From positions 124,001 through 188,000 of the forward strand of contig JAHLKC010000018.1 of assembly GCA_025449115.1 (NCBI GenBank): a DNA stretch of 64,000 nucleotides, read 5' to 3'. This DNA is from Chytridium lagenaria (taxonomy: Eukaryota; Chytridiomycota; Chytridiomycetes; Chytridiales; Chytridiaceae). The position numbers and the translations under genes are program-made. Below the pieces are notes generated by a model, which made no database searches, was not told the origin of the DNA, and was given only the letters and a program-made list of their open reading frames with translations. How positions within the stretch are numbered: position 1 is the first letter of the stretch; each line of letters begins with the position of its first letter. This document shows, in pieces, positions 1-11,300 of this stretch.

Positions 1-1168
1 TAGGAGGATTTTTGGCTGATTCGAGTTTAGTTGGGAGCAGCGAGTTCTTGAAGAGACGACCGAGCTTTCTAGCATGTTTTGTTGGGGCTGGATTGGCAGG
101 GATTGCGATTGTGGTGACTATGAGGACGTTGAGGGAGGTGAGGGAGGAGGAGGATGATGGGTTATTGGAGGTGACGTTTGAGATGGAGGGGAAGAAGACG
201 GGGGAGCTGGGGTTTGGGTTGAAACATTCTTTGTCAGATGGGGATGTATTGAAACCCTACCCACCACCCAAGACATCGGGGTGTTGGATTAAATCTCTCT
301 ATACACTCCGCGTTATCCTCCATCCATACGTTTCGATTGTGTCGGCGACGACGGTACCGCCAATTCTGTTGTATTCGCTATATTCGCTGTGTAATTCCTT
401 GTTTCATACGGCGATGTCACTGTTAGTAGCGGCAAAGACGGAGCGTGGCGGGTATAATTTGACGAGTAGGGATATGGCGGTAGCGGCGATGACATCTTCG
501 ATAGCAAAGTTGGTGGTGAAGGGGGCTTATGTACCAATACATGCGAGGCTGGGGACGTTGGCAACGTATAGGATTGGGGTGTTGGTGATGATACCGCCGT
601 TGCTTTGGTGAGCGTGTTTTTTTTTTGTTTTTTTGTAGTCTTTCATGATTCGTTTATTTACTTTTCACGCATATATTATTTGAGTTTTAAATGCTTTCTT
701 TCGGGTTATAGGGCACCACTTCGGCTCGGCTTTGACCCTTCCGCATCTGTCCCTCCATATCCTCTCTCCTCCTCTGTGTCACCCCTTCCCTCTGTACCCT
801 CCCTCCCACCTCTCAACCCCACTCTTCTCCACAACGCCACCACCTTCACCAACCTTACCACATCTCTTACCACCCCCACAAGCCCCTCCCTCCCCCTCCC
901 CCCTTCCCTTAAAGCCTCCGCCCTCCCCCTCATTATCGGCTCCCTCTTCCTCGGCATCGGTGAGGGTTTGTCCTATCTCACCATCGTCATGTTCCTGACC
1001 GATTCCGTTCCCGCTTCCTCCCTTGGTGCGCTCCATGGTCTCGCGGCTTGCATGGCGTCGATAATGAAGACTTTGGGGCCAATTGTTGGAGGCGTTGTAT
1101 GGGAAATAGCGCCGACTTGGGTGATTTTTGTGGTGGGAGTGGGGATATTGGGGGTGGGTTTGGGGTGA
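1..1168 (+). CDS. MFS transporter, 3' portion (5' end outside window)
   Basis: The frame is open at the left edge and begins with GGFLAD, the loop typical of fungal MFS drug/zinc-facilitator-like transporters (YCR023C/ZIFL1 type). Exon 1 ends at 607 inside a Trp codon. An intron with a GTGAGC donor runs from 608 to an acceptor at 711. Exon 2 carries two or three further membrane segments (around ALPLIIGSLFLGIGEGLSYL and IFVVGVGILGVGLG) and the GP-x-x-GG motif (GPIVGGVVW) seen in the last helices of this family. A long polar, acidic loop separates the two halves, as expected between helices 6 and 7. The likely role is proton-coupled export of small molecules or metal ions across a membrane; the substrate cannot be inferred. 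The stop at 1166-1168 falls just after the last helix, so the cytosolic tail is very short. A one-base slip near there would add an acidic tail read in the next frame. Confidence 0.72.
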
Positions 1169-1418
1169 GCGGATGGATTGGACGACGGAGGGGGAGGTGG
1201 TGGAGATGGAGATGGAGGAGGACGTGAGAGAGGGAAAGTTGCCTGATTTCTCGTTCAATTATAAAGGATTAGATTGCGTTATGTTTATGGTACCTCATAT
1301 TTTCGAATCAATGTTCATTATATATAGATATATTTATTCATACCGTTTACACAGTCTTAGGAAAGTCCTATTTTACTCTATACCTCGCGTAAAATTGTCT
1401 AAACCGTAGAAAAGCTTT

Positions 1419-3532
1419 ATGTCTAGAGACATGACCCAACTAGAGAGTCTCCTCGAATTATCCATCGCCACAGACCTCAACCCCTACGATAACACCCTTT
1501 CTTCTCCAACCCACGCCACTTGGCATCACAAACTCCCTTCTCGCCAACCTCCCCAAGCCGGACCCTCCCGGAATTAGTCCATTGAGCCCCCCAGTCCCTA
1601 CCGTGTCAAATTACAGGACAATGAGGAGTTAGCGAAATGGATGGAAGGTACGCACGAGGATGGTGAGCGGTTTCGACAGTGGGGACGGATTGGAGAGTGT
1701 TGGATGATGGAGGGATGCTGGAGATGTTGCCGACGGATTTGTCGATAAGGGGGTTAAAGAGATCACATCCGATCCTAGGACCGATCTTACAGAGAGAAGG
1801 TGGGGCGTGGTTTGGTTTCCTGTTTAAAAACTAACAGGTAGAAGGAATTAAAGAGGTTGAAGTTGGTGTTGAGGAGATGATATTGCCACTGGCTTGTTTG
1901 TATGCTTATGAGAGGATGGATGGGAGGGATGAGGAGCGGGCGGTAACAGCTGGGTATACATAGAATATCATTCGTTCCTGTGTAATAACACTTTATCTAG
2001 ATGGATGGTTTCTGACGCTGTCGCATGTCTTCGACGTCGTCAACTTGGACACGTCGCATTGTCCCTTACGGATTCTGATGACGACACCCCGACGCAACGC
2101 ATTTCATCCCCGTCCCGAATGACATGCAACACGTGATTGAATCGATTATGGAGGATGAGGAAACGGGGGTTGAGGATGCGTGTGAGGCAAAGCTGAAGGA
2201 GTTTTGGGGGACGGGGATTTGGAGAGAGGTATTGACGGCGACTAATGTTCCAAGGTTGATTGCAGGGCTGGGCGTTGTGAGATTTCCTGGGATGGGATGG
2301 AGTTTGGTGAGAAAATTGGAGAAGGAGGGGTTGTGAGTATGGAGTATGTTTTGTAGTGTTGTTATTTGGGTTCTATTAATTGACTAACTAGATGAGTTTT
2401 CAAGGAATTTAGAAGATTTTGTGAGAAGGGAGAAGGTCATGGAGGGTTTCCCGAGGAGTTTGGAGTTACCGCCTCTGCAGAGATTTGTTTGGGGTGTTGT
2501 GGGGGAAGTTTGGAGAAGGTGGACACTTTGACGCCAATAGGTAAATTCTTCTTAAAATATCATTAGGTGATAATTATTAATTAGAAGCGGACGCGTGTCT
2601 TGATTATCTTGAAAACTACTTAGGATCAACGTTTCACCTCGTTTCCGTAGGGTCAAGGAGGCGAGGAGCCCTTCGTCTGACCTTTCTTGACGTTTTACTT
2701 GTTCATTTAAGAGAGGAAGAAGATAATGGTTCTGATGGTGCGACTATACCCGTTTCGCAGGCTGATGCGAATATTTGGGAGACTGGGGAGGTAACGGGGA
2801 TTGTGTTTGATGATGTTGGGGCTGTGGAGGCAGGGAAAGTGCTTGAGAAAGCGTTGAAAAGACTTTTCGAAAAGTCGCATAAAGATATTGGTCCGCTTTT
2901 AGATGGTAAGTTTGTGTTTTTGTTTAGGGGTTTGTTTTTTTTCGTTTTAATGATAAGATATTGTGGAAATCGGAATAGTGTTGAGAGTGTCGACGCGTAG
3001 AGCTCTTGCGTCACTTATGTTTGGAACGACACGTGTCATGTGGTAGATTTATTTGATTTTTGGGTCTTATAAATCTTTAGGATAGATGTGAAGGCGGTTT
3101 TGAGACACGAGGTTGCGCCTGCTATGCTTCATTTTACTGGACCGCCTGATTTTGTCGGGAGGTTGCGAAGACTTGCGACACGGACGAGTCATTTGATTTT
3201 ACCTTGGGCGGTTTTAAAGAGACGGTATAAGCGTGTTGTAGATGTGAGTGTGCGGAGTGGTGGGAGTGTGAAACGGAAGAAAAGGAGGACGGAGAAGGAG
3301 CATGGGGTAAATGAGAGTGACGGTGATCTGCGTAGTAGCATTAGTGGCAGTGGTAACTCGAGTGATGATTCGATGGATGTTTACAACCAGATCACAGCGA
3401 CGTATAGCGGTGATGAATACGGTCTCATGCAGCAGTGAGAATGAGATATTTGAAACTATTTCAAGTAAAAGTTTAGTACCATCAATTAGCGAAATCAATA
3501 AGATGGTGACAGCTCCTCACGAACGGTGGTAA
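1419..3532 (+). CDS. DNA polymerase X family protein (Pol beta/lambda/mu/Pol4-like), divergent
   Basis: The product is read across several exons and frames from ATG 1419. Near 2280-2430 a helix-hairpin-helix-like stretch (FPGMGWSLVRKLEKEG, then NLEDFVR) resembles the Pol X fingers region. At about 2640-2700 comes GSRRRG followed by LDVLLVH, matching the nucleotidyl-transfer motif GSxRRG...DxDVL. After an intron (about 2908-3083), DVKAVL supplies the third-aspartate strand. It is followed by LHFTGPPDFVGRLRRLA, matching the Pol X FTGSxxFNRxLRxxA motif. A short C-terminal ENEIFETISSKSLVPSISE, ending at 3532, resembles the usual EEDIFxLLGLPYIPP end. Family role: gap filling in base excision repair and end joining, in the nucleus. 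Oddity: the first metal-binding Asp position reads Phe. Exon borders before 2600 are uncertain, and the frame must change between 3300 and 3430. No BRCT domain is visible. Confidence 0.48.
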
Positions 3533-4028
3533 AAACATAAAATAAAAAAATGATGTTATTTATTTTTTATCATTTTAAAAAACAAGAAAAGAAGAGAAAA
3601 AACTACATGATTTAAATAGAGTCGCATATTTAAGTATATCTTATTTAATAAATGTCATCTCTCAATACAAAAGAGAAACCCGTATTTTATGGTTACACAA
3701 GGAATATTCCAAAATACAGTCTGTGTAACTCTGGACTTTGATCAGAAATCATTGGGTGGCCGTGGGAACATTTTAATTATTAAATAAATACTATTAATAA
3801 TATTTGAAGAGGGAAGGAACGGAAAGGAAGAAGGGCGTCAAGTCAAAGTGACGACGCCGTCCTCCAAAGTCAATACCAACTGCCACCCAACACCAACCAT
3901 AACTAATCATCAGCCATAACTGATCAACCAACCGACCAGTCTATCCTCTCTCTCTATCGGCAGTCCACACTATTCTTGGAGGGAAGGACGGGAGGAAGGA
4001 AGGAAAGCTCTTAGAAAGAGTTGAAGGA
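3533..4028. other. Intergenic region, AT-rich then purine/pyrimidine-rich
   Basis: The first half is AT-rich with long A/T runs and no credible gene. From about 3800 there are purine-rich tracts and a CT-repeat patch around 3945-3957, the kind of pyrimidine-rich sequence often found just upstream of fungal start codons. It probably holds the promoter of the gene that follows. Confidence 0.4.
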
Positions 4029-6474
4029 ATGACCTCGGGCAGGAGGTGTGGTTGGTTGTGGTCGCTGTTTTGGGGTGGTGGAAGCAGTGAAGAAAGTGAT
4101 AACCGATGTATATGGGTATCATCACTATCAACACCTGCCTTAATACCACCACCACCACCCCTAGTCGGCATCTACCAATATCGTCATCCCCATCCTCATT
4201 GCCTCTTCTTTCCACCAAATTAACATCAACATCATCAACACCTCACATCCAATCCCTCAAAATACAACAACGACAGCAACGTCTTTGGAAGAGACAGAAT
4301 CAGGAGGACCCACCACAGCTGATCCACCACCACAAGCACCAGCACCTCCGCCTCCACCTCCTCCAGGGGACACCATCACCAGCACACCAGCACCCATCGA
4401 AACGTCAGATGCACCAACTCCTTCCACTCTTGAACCTATACTACCTTCTTCACAACTCACTCGTCCCATGGGAACAGCTAACGCTCCCACTCCAAATTCA
4501 CCCAACGACAACGCCTCCTCCCCACCTCGACCGACAGCAGCAGCCCCAGTATCGCAAGGAAACCAAGAATTAGTAGTTTGAAGCCACTCAAGGCTCTCAA
4601 CCAGAAGGAACTTTCCCAGCAGTAGCCTCAAACCCTAACATGCCCGTCAACTGGTGACCCTGCCAATATCCTTTCTGGAATCCCCGTCCGTCCCACTTTT
4701 TATCTCCCCTGCAAGCTTCCCAGTCATGACAGATGGTGTCGCCTTAACTCCCAATAGCGCACCTAGAGCTGGAAATGCAAACTCGACACCGTCAAACTCA
4801 CCCGTTTTCCCACCATGGGCAATTTACGTTATGGCTGGATGTGGACTCGTCCCTCGTTGTAGGTTTCGCCGTGTTGGCTGGTCGCAGCAGAGTCATCTCC
4901 CGGAAAAAGCGTCAACAGGCACGATGTGAGAGCGATATTGTCATTGGAAGAGGAGGCGGAAGAGATGAAGACGCAATGTGGGTGGAAGTAATCGATTATC
5001 CTCTGTTGTCCTCCCTGCTCCAGCGTTCTTGGCCAAATCAGCCGCCGTTGCCGCTCCTCATCCCCCTGCTTACACTGTAAATATGGCAATGATGGACAGC
5101 CCTGCTCTTCCCCAACACATACCCGACCTCAGTGCTCTCGCCATGCTGGACAAGGCCATGGGCAAGAATGGGAAATCATCAGCGCAATGGAAGGCAGCAC
5201 TTGTCGATGCAAAATTGTTGTTGGGGGTCAAGGATATGCAAGGACCGTTTATCGCCGAGATCAGTGGTGCCGGAAGATGATGTGGAGGATTCAGACACCT
5301 TGAAGGGGTTGTCCCCTGTGGAAAGGGGCATGAGTTTGGACTTGGCTAGCCCGACCACCATGATTTCTCATGATGCCGTTGATGCCCAGGTGTTTGATGG
5401 ACCCGCGTTCGGCAATTCCGAAAAACGATCAAACCGTATTAGAAGGTTCTCAAGACTCGTTCTCTTATCCTGGCGCCTATCGTAACATGGACGACAACGC
5501 CTCCGTCGAAAGTATCCCTGAAACTCGTCCAAACGCCAATGTCCCGCCCAATCGACCTTGGACGACAGCTCTGACCCCTTCGTCGATTTCTTTAGCACCT
5601 CCTCCACCTCCACCACATCTGACGCTGTCCATACAGAATGGCTAAGTGGAGGCCACGGTTCTTCATCACCCGACGTCTCCTGCTCTTGTGACTCGTGTCT
5701 GCAGTTGATGTGGGGATCCGCGAGACAATCTTCGCAGCTAAACCCGCACGTGTTGCGTACATTCGCGGAGAACGAAAAGCAAACGCAGGTCCAGTCCTTT
5801 CGAAACCCGTGGAAAGTGTTGGCCACTTTGACGATTTCTTTGCGAACCGAGAAACATTGGAGCCATTGCCGTCCCATGAAACGTCGAAACTTCAAGTTGA
5901 TGAACCTGATCTTAAAGACTTTGCCCCCCCACATTCTTCCATTGCCTCCTCCTCATCTGTCCCAATCAGCACATGCAAAGATAACTCTGTACGCCGTCGA
6001 GAACCAAAATTCCGTACCCGCACAACCTTCACTCCCGCCCCTCAACCCCGCCCCACACCTCAATCTTTCCAACCCTACACTCCATCTCCACTCCGTCGCT
6101 CTACAATACGTTCCATCATCTCCATCCAGTCCATCGACACAACGTCCTCCCGCGAATCCCACATCTCCACATCAACCATCGCATCAGCGCCCCCTGAAAC
6201 CTCTACCACGAATTCAGCCGCAACCCCGGCGTCGAGTCAACGATCATTTATCGATTTATCGTCACCCACTACCTCCCAGCAAAACGTCCCTCACGCTGTA
6301 CCGGAATCTTTGACGGCGGCTTTTGCGAGCTTTTTGGCGAGCTTTACGCCACCCGTTCCATCGGTTTGGGATGATGCAGCTGGGGAGGGGGAGTGGGAGG
6401 AACAGAGGGAGGAGGTGGTGGAGAGTGGGGATGTTGCGAGTTTGGAGAGTTCTTTGTCGGATGATACTTTGTAA
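4029..6474 (+). CDS. Hypothetical Ser/Thr/Pro-rich single-pass membrane protein
   Basis: I do not recognise this gene. From about 4110 to 4800 the coding frames give Thr/Ser/Pro-rich low-complexity sequence such as PPPQAPAPPPPPPPGDTITS, consistent with an O-glycosylated outer domain. A hydrophobic segment follows at about 4818-4890, starting PPWAIYVMAG and continuing after a one-base shift as VVGFAVLAGRSR. It ends in a basic stop-transfer stretch RKKRQQ, so the topology is type I-like. The tail to 6474 is polar, proline-rich and acidic at the end. Conserved-looking sequence moves among all three frames at about 4853, 4980, 5270, 5400, 5550 and 5690, so introns plus indel errors are likely and the exact exons are unresolved. 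The architecture resembles fungal cell-wall sensors (Mid2/Wsc-like), but no family motif supports that. ATG 4029 is the first candidate; 4106 is an alternative. Confidence 0.4.
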
Positions 6475-7146
6475 TTTTCTTTTAAGCTCGCCATTGTATT
6501 ATTTTTTAACCCTGACTTCGTCTTCTGTTATTGGACCATTTGAACCTCCTTTTTTTTTGTTATTGCCACTTGCTTTGTGCGTTTTTTCATGTATTTATAT
6601 TATTCGGTTGCTTTCCCGGTTTTTAACATACCCAACTTGTTTAAAAAAAAGCGTTTTTCATAAATGTGGTTTTTTTCTTCTGTTTTGTTTAATTGTTTGT
6701 ATCTTTTCCAAACGCGCACGTCATTTCACAAGAAACATTAACATGAAGCCAGAGGTTTATCGAATTTTATCTTTGTGACAATGAAGAGTTATCTTCTTTT
6801 CGCGAAAATGTCCCGGGATCACGTTTGTTCGTCACAAAACTATTAAACAATTACGGCAGCCTTTGGCCGAACGAAATAACCGAAATACAAGGATAAGGTA
6901 GTGGCATTGGGTGTGCATGGATATAGCTGCCATAATTCTTCCTAATAACAAAAAAACCTTGTCCTCAGCACAGCTGAAATGAAGCCCGTGAGCGGAAGCG
7001 CAAAACAAGAGAAATGTTCTCATTGGTAAAAAAATGCATTCCACTTCAACTCAAGAACGTTATGGACAATATTTAATAAAGTCCATATCCCTTTTATTTC
7101 AAAAGGCGTTGACTTACTGAACTGTTGTGTATTTCAACAACACACC
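6475..7146. other. Convergent intergenic region
   Basis: This lies between the 3' ends of a plus-strand and a minus-strand gene. It is T-rich with several T8-T10 runs, as expected for two 3' untranslated regions. A 70-codon minus-strand frame at 6832-7044 has no recognisable feature, and I do not call it. Confidence 0.4.
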
Positions 7147-8231
7147 TCAGTTGTCCGAGTTAATCCACTCGTTGTTGGCAAAGTTCCAGAGAGTGATCTA
7201 GAAATAGTTTGAATCAAAAACCTATTTAACCAAAATAATCTACCTCCTCCTTTTTGAACCACAATCCAATCTAAAATGACACAGATGTTAGACCTTTCAC
7301 AAGAAAAGACGAGAGGGAATGGGTTTTCACCTCCTCCGTCGCCGTCTCAAACGCATCCGAAGCATGAATAATATTCCTGCCAACAGAAATGCAATGATCT
7401 CCACGAATCGTCCCAGGCGCAGCCTCACTAAAAAACGCATCAGCCATTTCATAATCACACCACGTAATAAGACTTACAGGGGGTTTGTAGCTCCCACAAT
7501 CCTCCGTCCCTGCCTAATCACATCCTTCCCTTCCCAAACCATAGCAATAACCTAATTGAATATGAGTTTTAAAATAATGATTGAAACTTACGGGGGCCTT
7601 TCCGCTGGTCATGTAGGCAACGAGACCCTTGAAGAAGGGGCGAGCGCTCAACTGGGATTTTTAGAAAATAGAAGAAAACGGCGGGATTACTTACGTCTGC
7701 ATAGTGCTGCTCAGCAAGGGCTTTGCTGGGAACAAGAGACTTGATAGCAACAAGCTTATATCCGCGTTTCTCAAACCTTCCAATGATTTCACCAACCTAG
7801 AGATATATGTAAGGGATATGTAGGCGTCTACGGAGATAAACGCACCAAAGCACGTTGGGTGCCATCAGGCTTGATCTAGGGTAAAGGCGTTAAGGGCAAA
7901 TGACATTGATGGGTCCTCACAGCAATGAATGTGCGTTCAATACCGCCCTTGGTACCAGCGATAGTGGTAGTGGGAGTAGCCTTAGGCGCGTCGGAGAAGA
8001 CGGGCTCCTTGATCATGGCTGCTAAGCGTCAGGTTCTGGTAGAGATGATGATGCATGGAGGAGTGGGAGGTGAAGTCGGAGTTGAGCTGCCTTACTGGAG
8101 TAAACGGTGGTTCCCACAAGGCATGCACCGACGACTGAACCGAGAGCGGTTGCACGACGAGTGGAGGTAGAGAAGGTCGAAATGGACCTGGCGGAGAGAC
8201 GCGCGGTGCGGGCAAAGGCTCGAGCGAACAT
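7147..8231 (-). CDS. Nucleoside diphosphate kinase, mitochondrial/membrane-anchored form
   Basis: This enzyme transfers the gamma-phosphate from NTPs to NDPs through a phosphohistidine. ATG 8231 opens an Arg/Ser/Thr-rich, acid-poor leader ([20 protein letters not shown]) followed by a hydrophobic stretch [16 protein letters not shown]. This looks like a mitochondrial presequence plus membrane anchor, as in intermembrane-space NDPKs. After an intron the catalytic domain begins with GGIERTFIA. It contains [20 protein letters not shown] and VGATNP-type substrate-binding segments, then [21 protein letters not shown] with the catalytic His in NIIHASD. The end is split over short exons: GLWFKKEE, then [16 protein letters not shown] with stop 7147-7149. 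At least six introns interrupt it. The stop of the neighbouring SPT6 gene lies only about 156 bp upstream of its start. Confidence 0.88.
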
Positions 8232-8387
8232 TACTGGGTTGATGTGACTACAGAACAAAGCAATTGTGAATAATTTTTGCCTTCGGTCTCCAACAACTTC
8301 AGTCAACATAAGAATATTACACAACAAGGCCAAATTTTATATATGCGCATAAAGCAATAACAATGAAAAACAATAAGATTAAGCACG

Positions 8388-11300
8388 TCACAATATGCCT
8401 CCATAACCTGGATATTGATGCGGTGGCATGGGCGGCTGCGGAGGCCGTGACTGGTAGGGGCATGGGCATAGGTCGTCCTATAGACATAGGAGGAGCTCTC
8501 GTCATTCCAGGAGGTACTTTGATGTCCCCTGCAGAAGATAAAAAGCGATTAACATTTTATTAATGTGAACGAAACCAAAAAATGAAGCACAAACCATCCT
8601 GGAGGTTGCAATTGCTGCATCGGCATCATTCCCGGAATCACACCCGGTGGATTCATCATAGGGGGTGGTGGTTGTCTCATATGCGGCATCGCGCAGCCAT
8701 AACAGGTCTCGGAGGCATACCACCACCTCCCCGGTGTGGCGGCGGTGGACCACCAGTCCTCATATGCTGAGGCGGCATAGAAGGCGGGCCCCTAGTTAAA
8801 TTCCCAGGCCGAGGGGGAAGTGACGAGGATCCAGAGGCGCGTGACGAAGCAGACGTCGACTGCTTAGCTTTCTCACTCTCCATGCGCTTGAAAGCATTCA
8901 AGACATCATCCATACTTCGATGTTTGATACCTCGGAAAAGAAATCCATCCGGGTTTACGACGATAGTGTCGGCCTTGACGAGTTTTGGGGGCTCAATTTG
9001 TAGACGAGAACCAAGCGACCTGGCTTCTCGCGGTCTAGAATAATGCCATAAGTTGTGCGTTGACTTTTTTGGACCTCGGCAGTAATCCAGTCACCTTTTA
9101 AAAGATATTTAATCAGTACATATATCACTATGTTCAGCCTAAATTTTTTTACATACGCATTTCTCTCGGGCTAAATTTCTTGAACTTAACGTGCTTTACA
9201 GCAGTTTCAAAGTGAGATGCCATAGGTTCAAGGTACATCGCGATAATCTCGTCAAGATCATCATATCGCTTCCCTTCCACAGTCAAACTTTTCCAACACT
9301 CCACTCGTTTTCCTTTTGGCTTTCAGCGATTTCTAAGAAAAATACGTCAGGGAAATATATTTTCGAGTCGAATACAGCTTAAAATATGGTTTACTCACCA
9401 ACATGCTGGTAAACGTCTTCATCAATTTTCCAGGTCATGGATAGAAAGTTGTTGCCCCTCGTCGACGGCCTAATCACGACCGAGCCCTTACGTGCGTTTG
9501 TTTTCCTTAAGTAATCAACTGCCTCCTGGAACGTAAAGTTCTTCCAATATGGATGCTGAACTGACCGAGCTTGTTGCGGCCGTTGCTGCTTGACCACCAC
9601 TATATTTAATTATAATAAGCAAAAATAATCGTTGCAGCCCAAAACAAAGGAAAAGGAAAAGTAAATTAATATCAAACCTTGTTTCTTCGGCTCATCCGCC
9701 TCCTCTAACTCAAAGTCCCAGTCTTCCTTACGCAATGCCCGCCCAATACGCTTCAGCCAATCTTTGCCAACAACATCCTCACGAGCATCCAGTTCCACGT
9801 TTTGGCCTCTCAAAATCTATCGTGACTACTGCAGCTTGAATGAACTGATTTTCCTGAAGGACCTGAGAAGGCGTGGACGGGTTGCCTGGCAGCTTTGAAC
9901 ACGGGATTGTCCCCTCAACACCACTGTTGAGCACAACCCTCACGAACCGCTCAAATATTCTCTGTACCCTACACGATACTACGACACCTTCGCGAAGCGA
10001 GTCACTCGTCTCGTTGGTCAGCATTGTAAAGATTTCGGCGTGAGTAGCGGAGGTAAAGCGGCGACGAGATCTCTGTACGGTCCCATGAGCTCAGCCTTGA
10101 TTTCAGACAGCGTGATACTGCAAAAATGATAATATTTAGCAACGCAACAAATTCACAAAACGTACTATTTAGGCTCGTTCATGCGCCGTTCAAGTTCTTT
10201 TGCGTACTCATCCAACATAAGAAGTTCCAGCTTTTCTGGTTCGCTCTCCATTAATTCAGCAACCAACGCGCTCAAGTCGTTAGAATCCGGACTTTCCTCA
10301 ATATCCAAAGCATCCGCAGCCATCTTCCTAGCAAGGTCGTAGTCTTCCGGGTGTATTCTGGTGTCATCGAGGACATCAAAAGCTGCATCACGAGGAAGGT
10401 GCCTCCTCCTAATGCGGAGGAAGGACGCGCAGTTCATGAAAACAGATGACGACACAACCTTCTTTGTGATTAAATCCGGTCTGGACTCCAGTTTACCATT
10501 CTACAAAACGGTTAGCTCTTTTCAAACTTGAAAAGTATACGCACCGATTTGGTTACACGATCAATCATAAATTGGGCCTTTCTTGGTCCTAGCCCACTAA
10601 CGAATTGCAACGTGTAAGATCGATGCTTCATTAATGGATTTGCTGCCTCATTTATATCAACACCACTATAATTAATTAGCGTCTTGCGCTGTAATTAAAA
10701 GACGTGTCTTACTTAAAGTTCACAACATTGATGAAAGCTCGCTCGAATGCTGTCTTAAGTTTGTCCTCACGAAGCTATTGTCAAACCATTACACATAAAA
10801 TCTACCAAAATGGGAAAATATTTGAATTTGTCCACCCACCAGGCTTTGAAGAGGATGCACGCGCAAGAGTTTGAATTCATCATCGATGTTAAAAAGAGTG
10901 GCATATTCCATGGTAGGATCCTGTACCCTTCTTCCTAAAGACACACAGTATCTACCTAAAGGCGGAAACGGGTCTGGGAATTCCTTTGCTAACCTCTTTG
11001 AAGTCATAGCAAGACGTGCAAACATCATCATCCACCATAACCAAATCAGGCTTGACAAAGTATCTCCTTCTTCGATCTCTGTGAGCGTCATTCTCACTGT
11101 CTAAATCCGAAAGCAATCCCGCCAGATCGGGCATAAGCCGTGTCTTTGTCTCAATTGTCCAACCACCAACAACAATAACATCTGGTCGGAAATCCTTAAT
11201 CAACTCCTTTAGCACCTTGTGGTCTTCCGCTTTAAAATCCCGTTGCTGCATTCGGCTCAGTCTCCGTCTTTCGCTAACAAGCCGTCTTCATCCAAACACA

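Noticed and set aside
779..1258. Minus-strand 159-codon Gly/Glu-rich frame
   Set aside because: Antisense shadow of the proline/serine-rich MFS exon; no domain character.
5368..5934. Minus-strand 188-codon frame
   Set aside because: Antisense to the membrane-protein tail; low-complexity and without start context or homology.
6832..7044. Small minus-strand frame in the convergent gap
   Set aside because: No recognisable motif and sits in likely 3' untranslated sequence.
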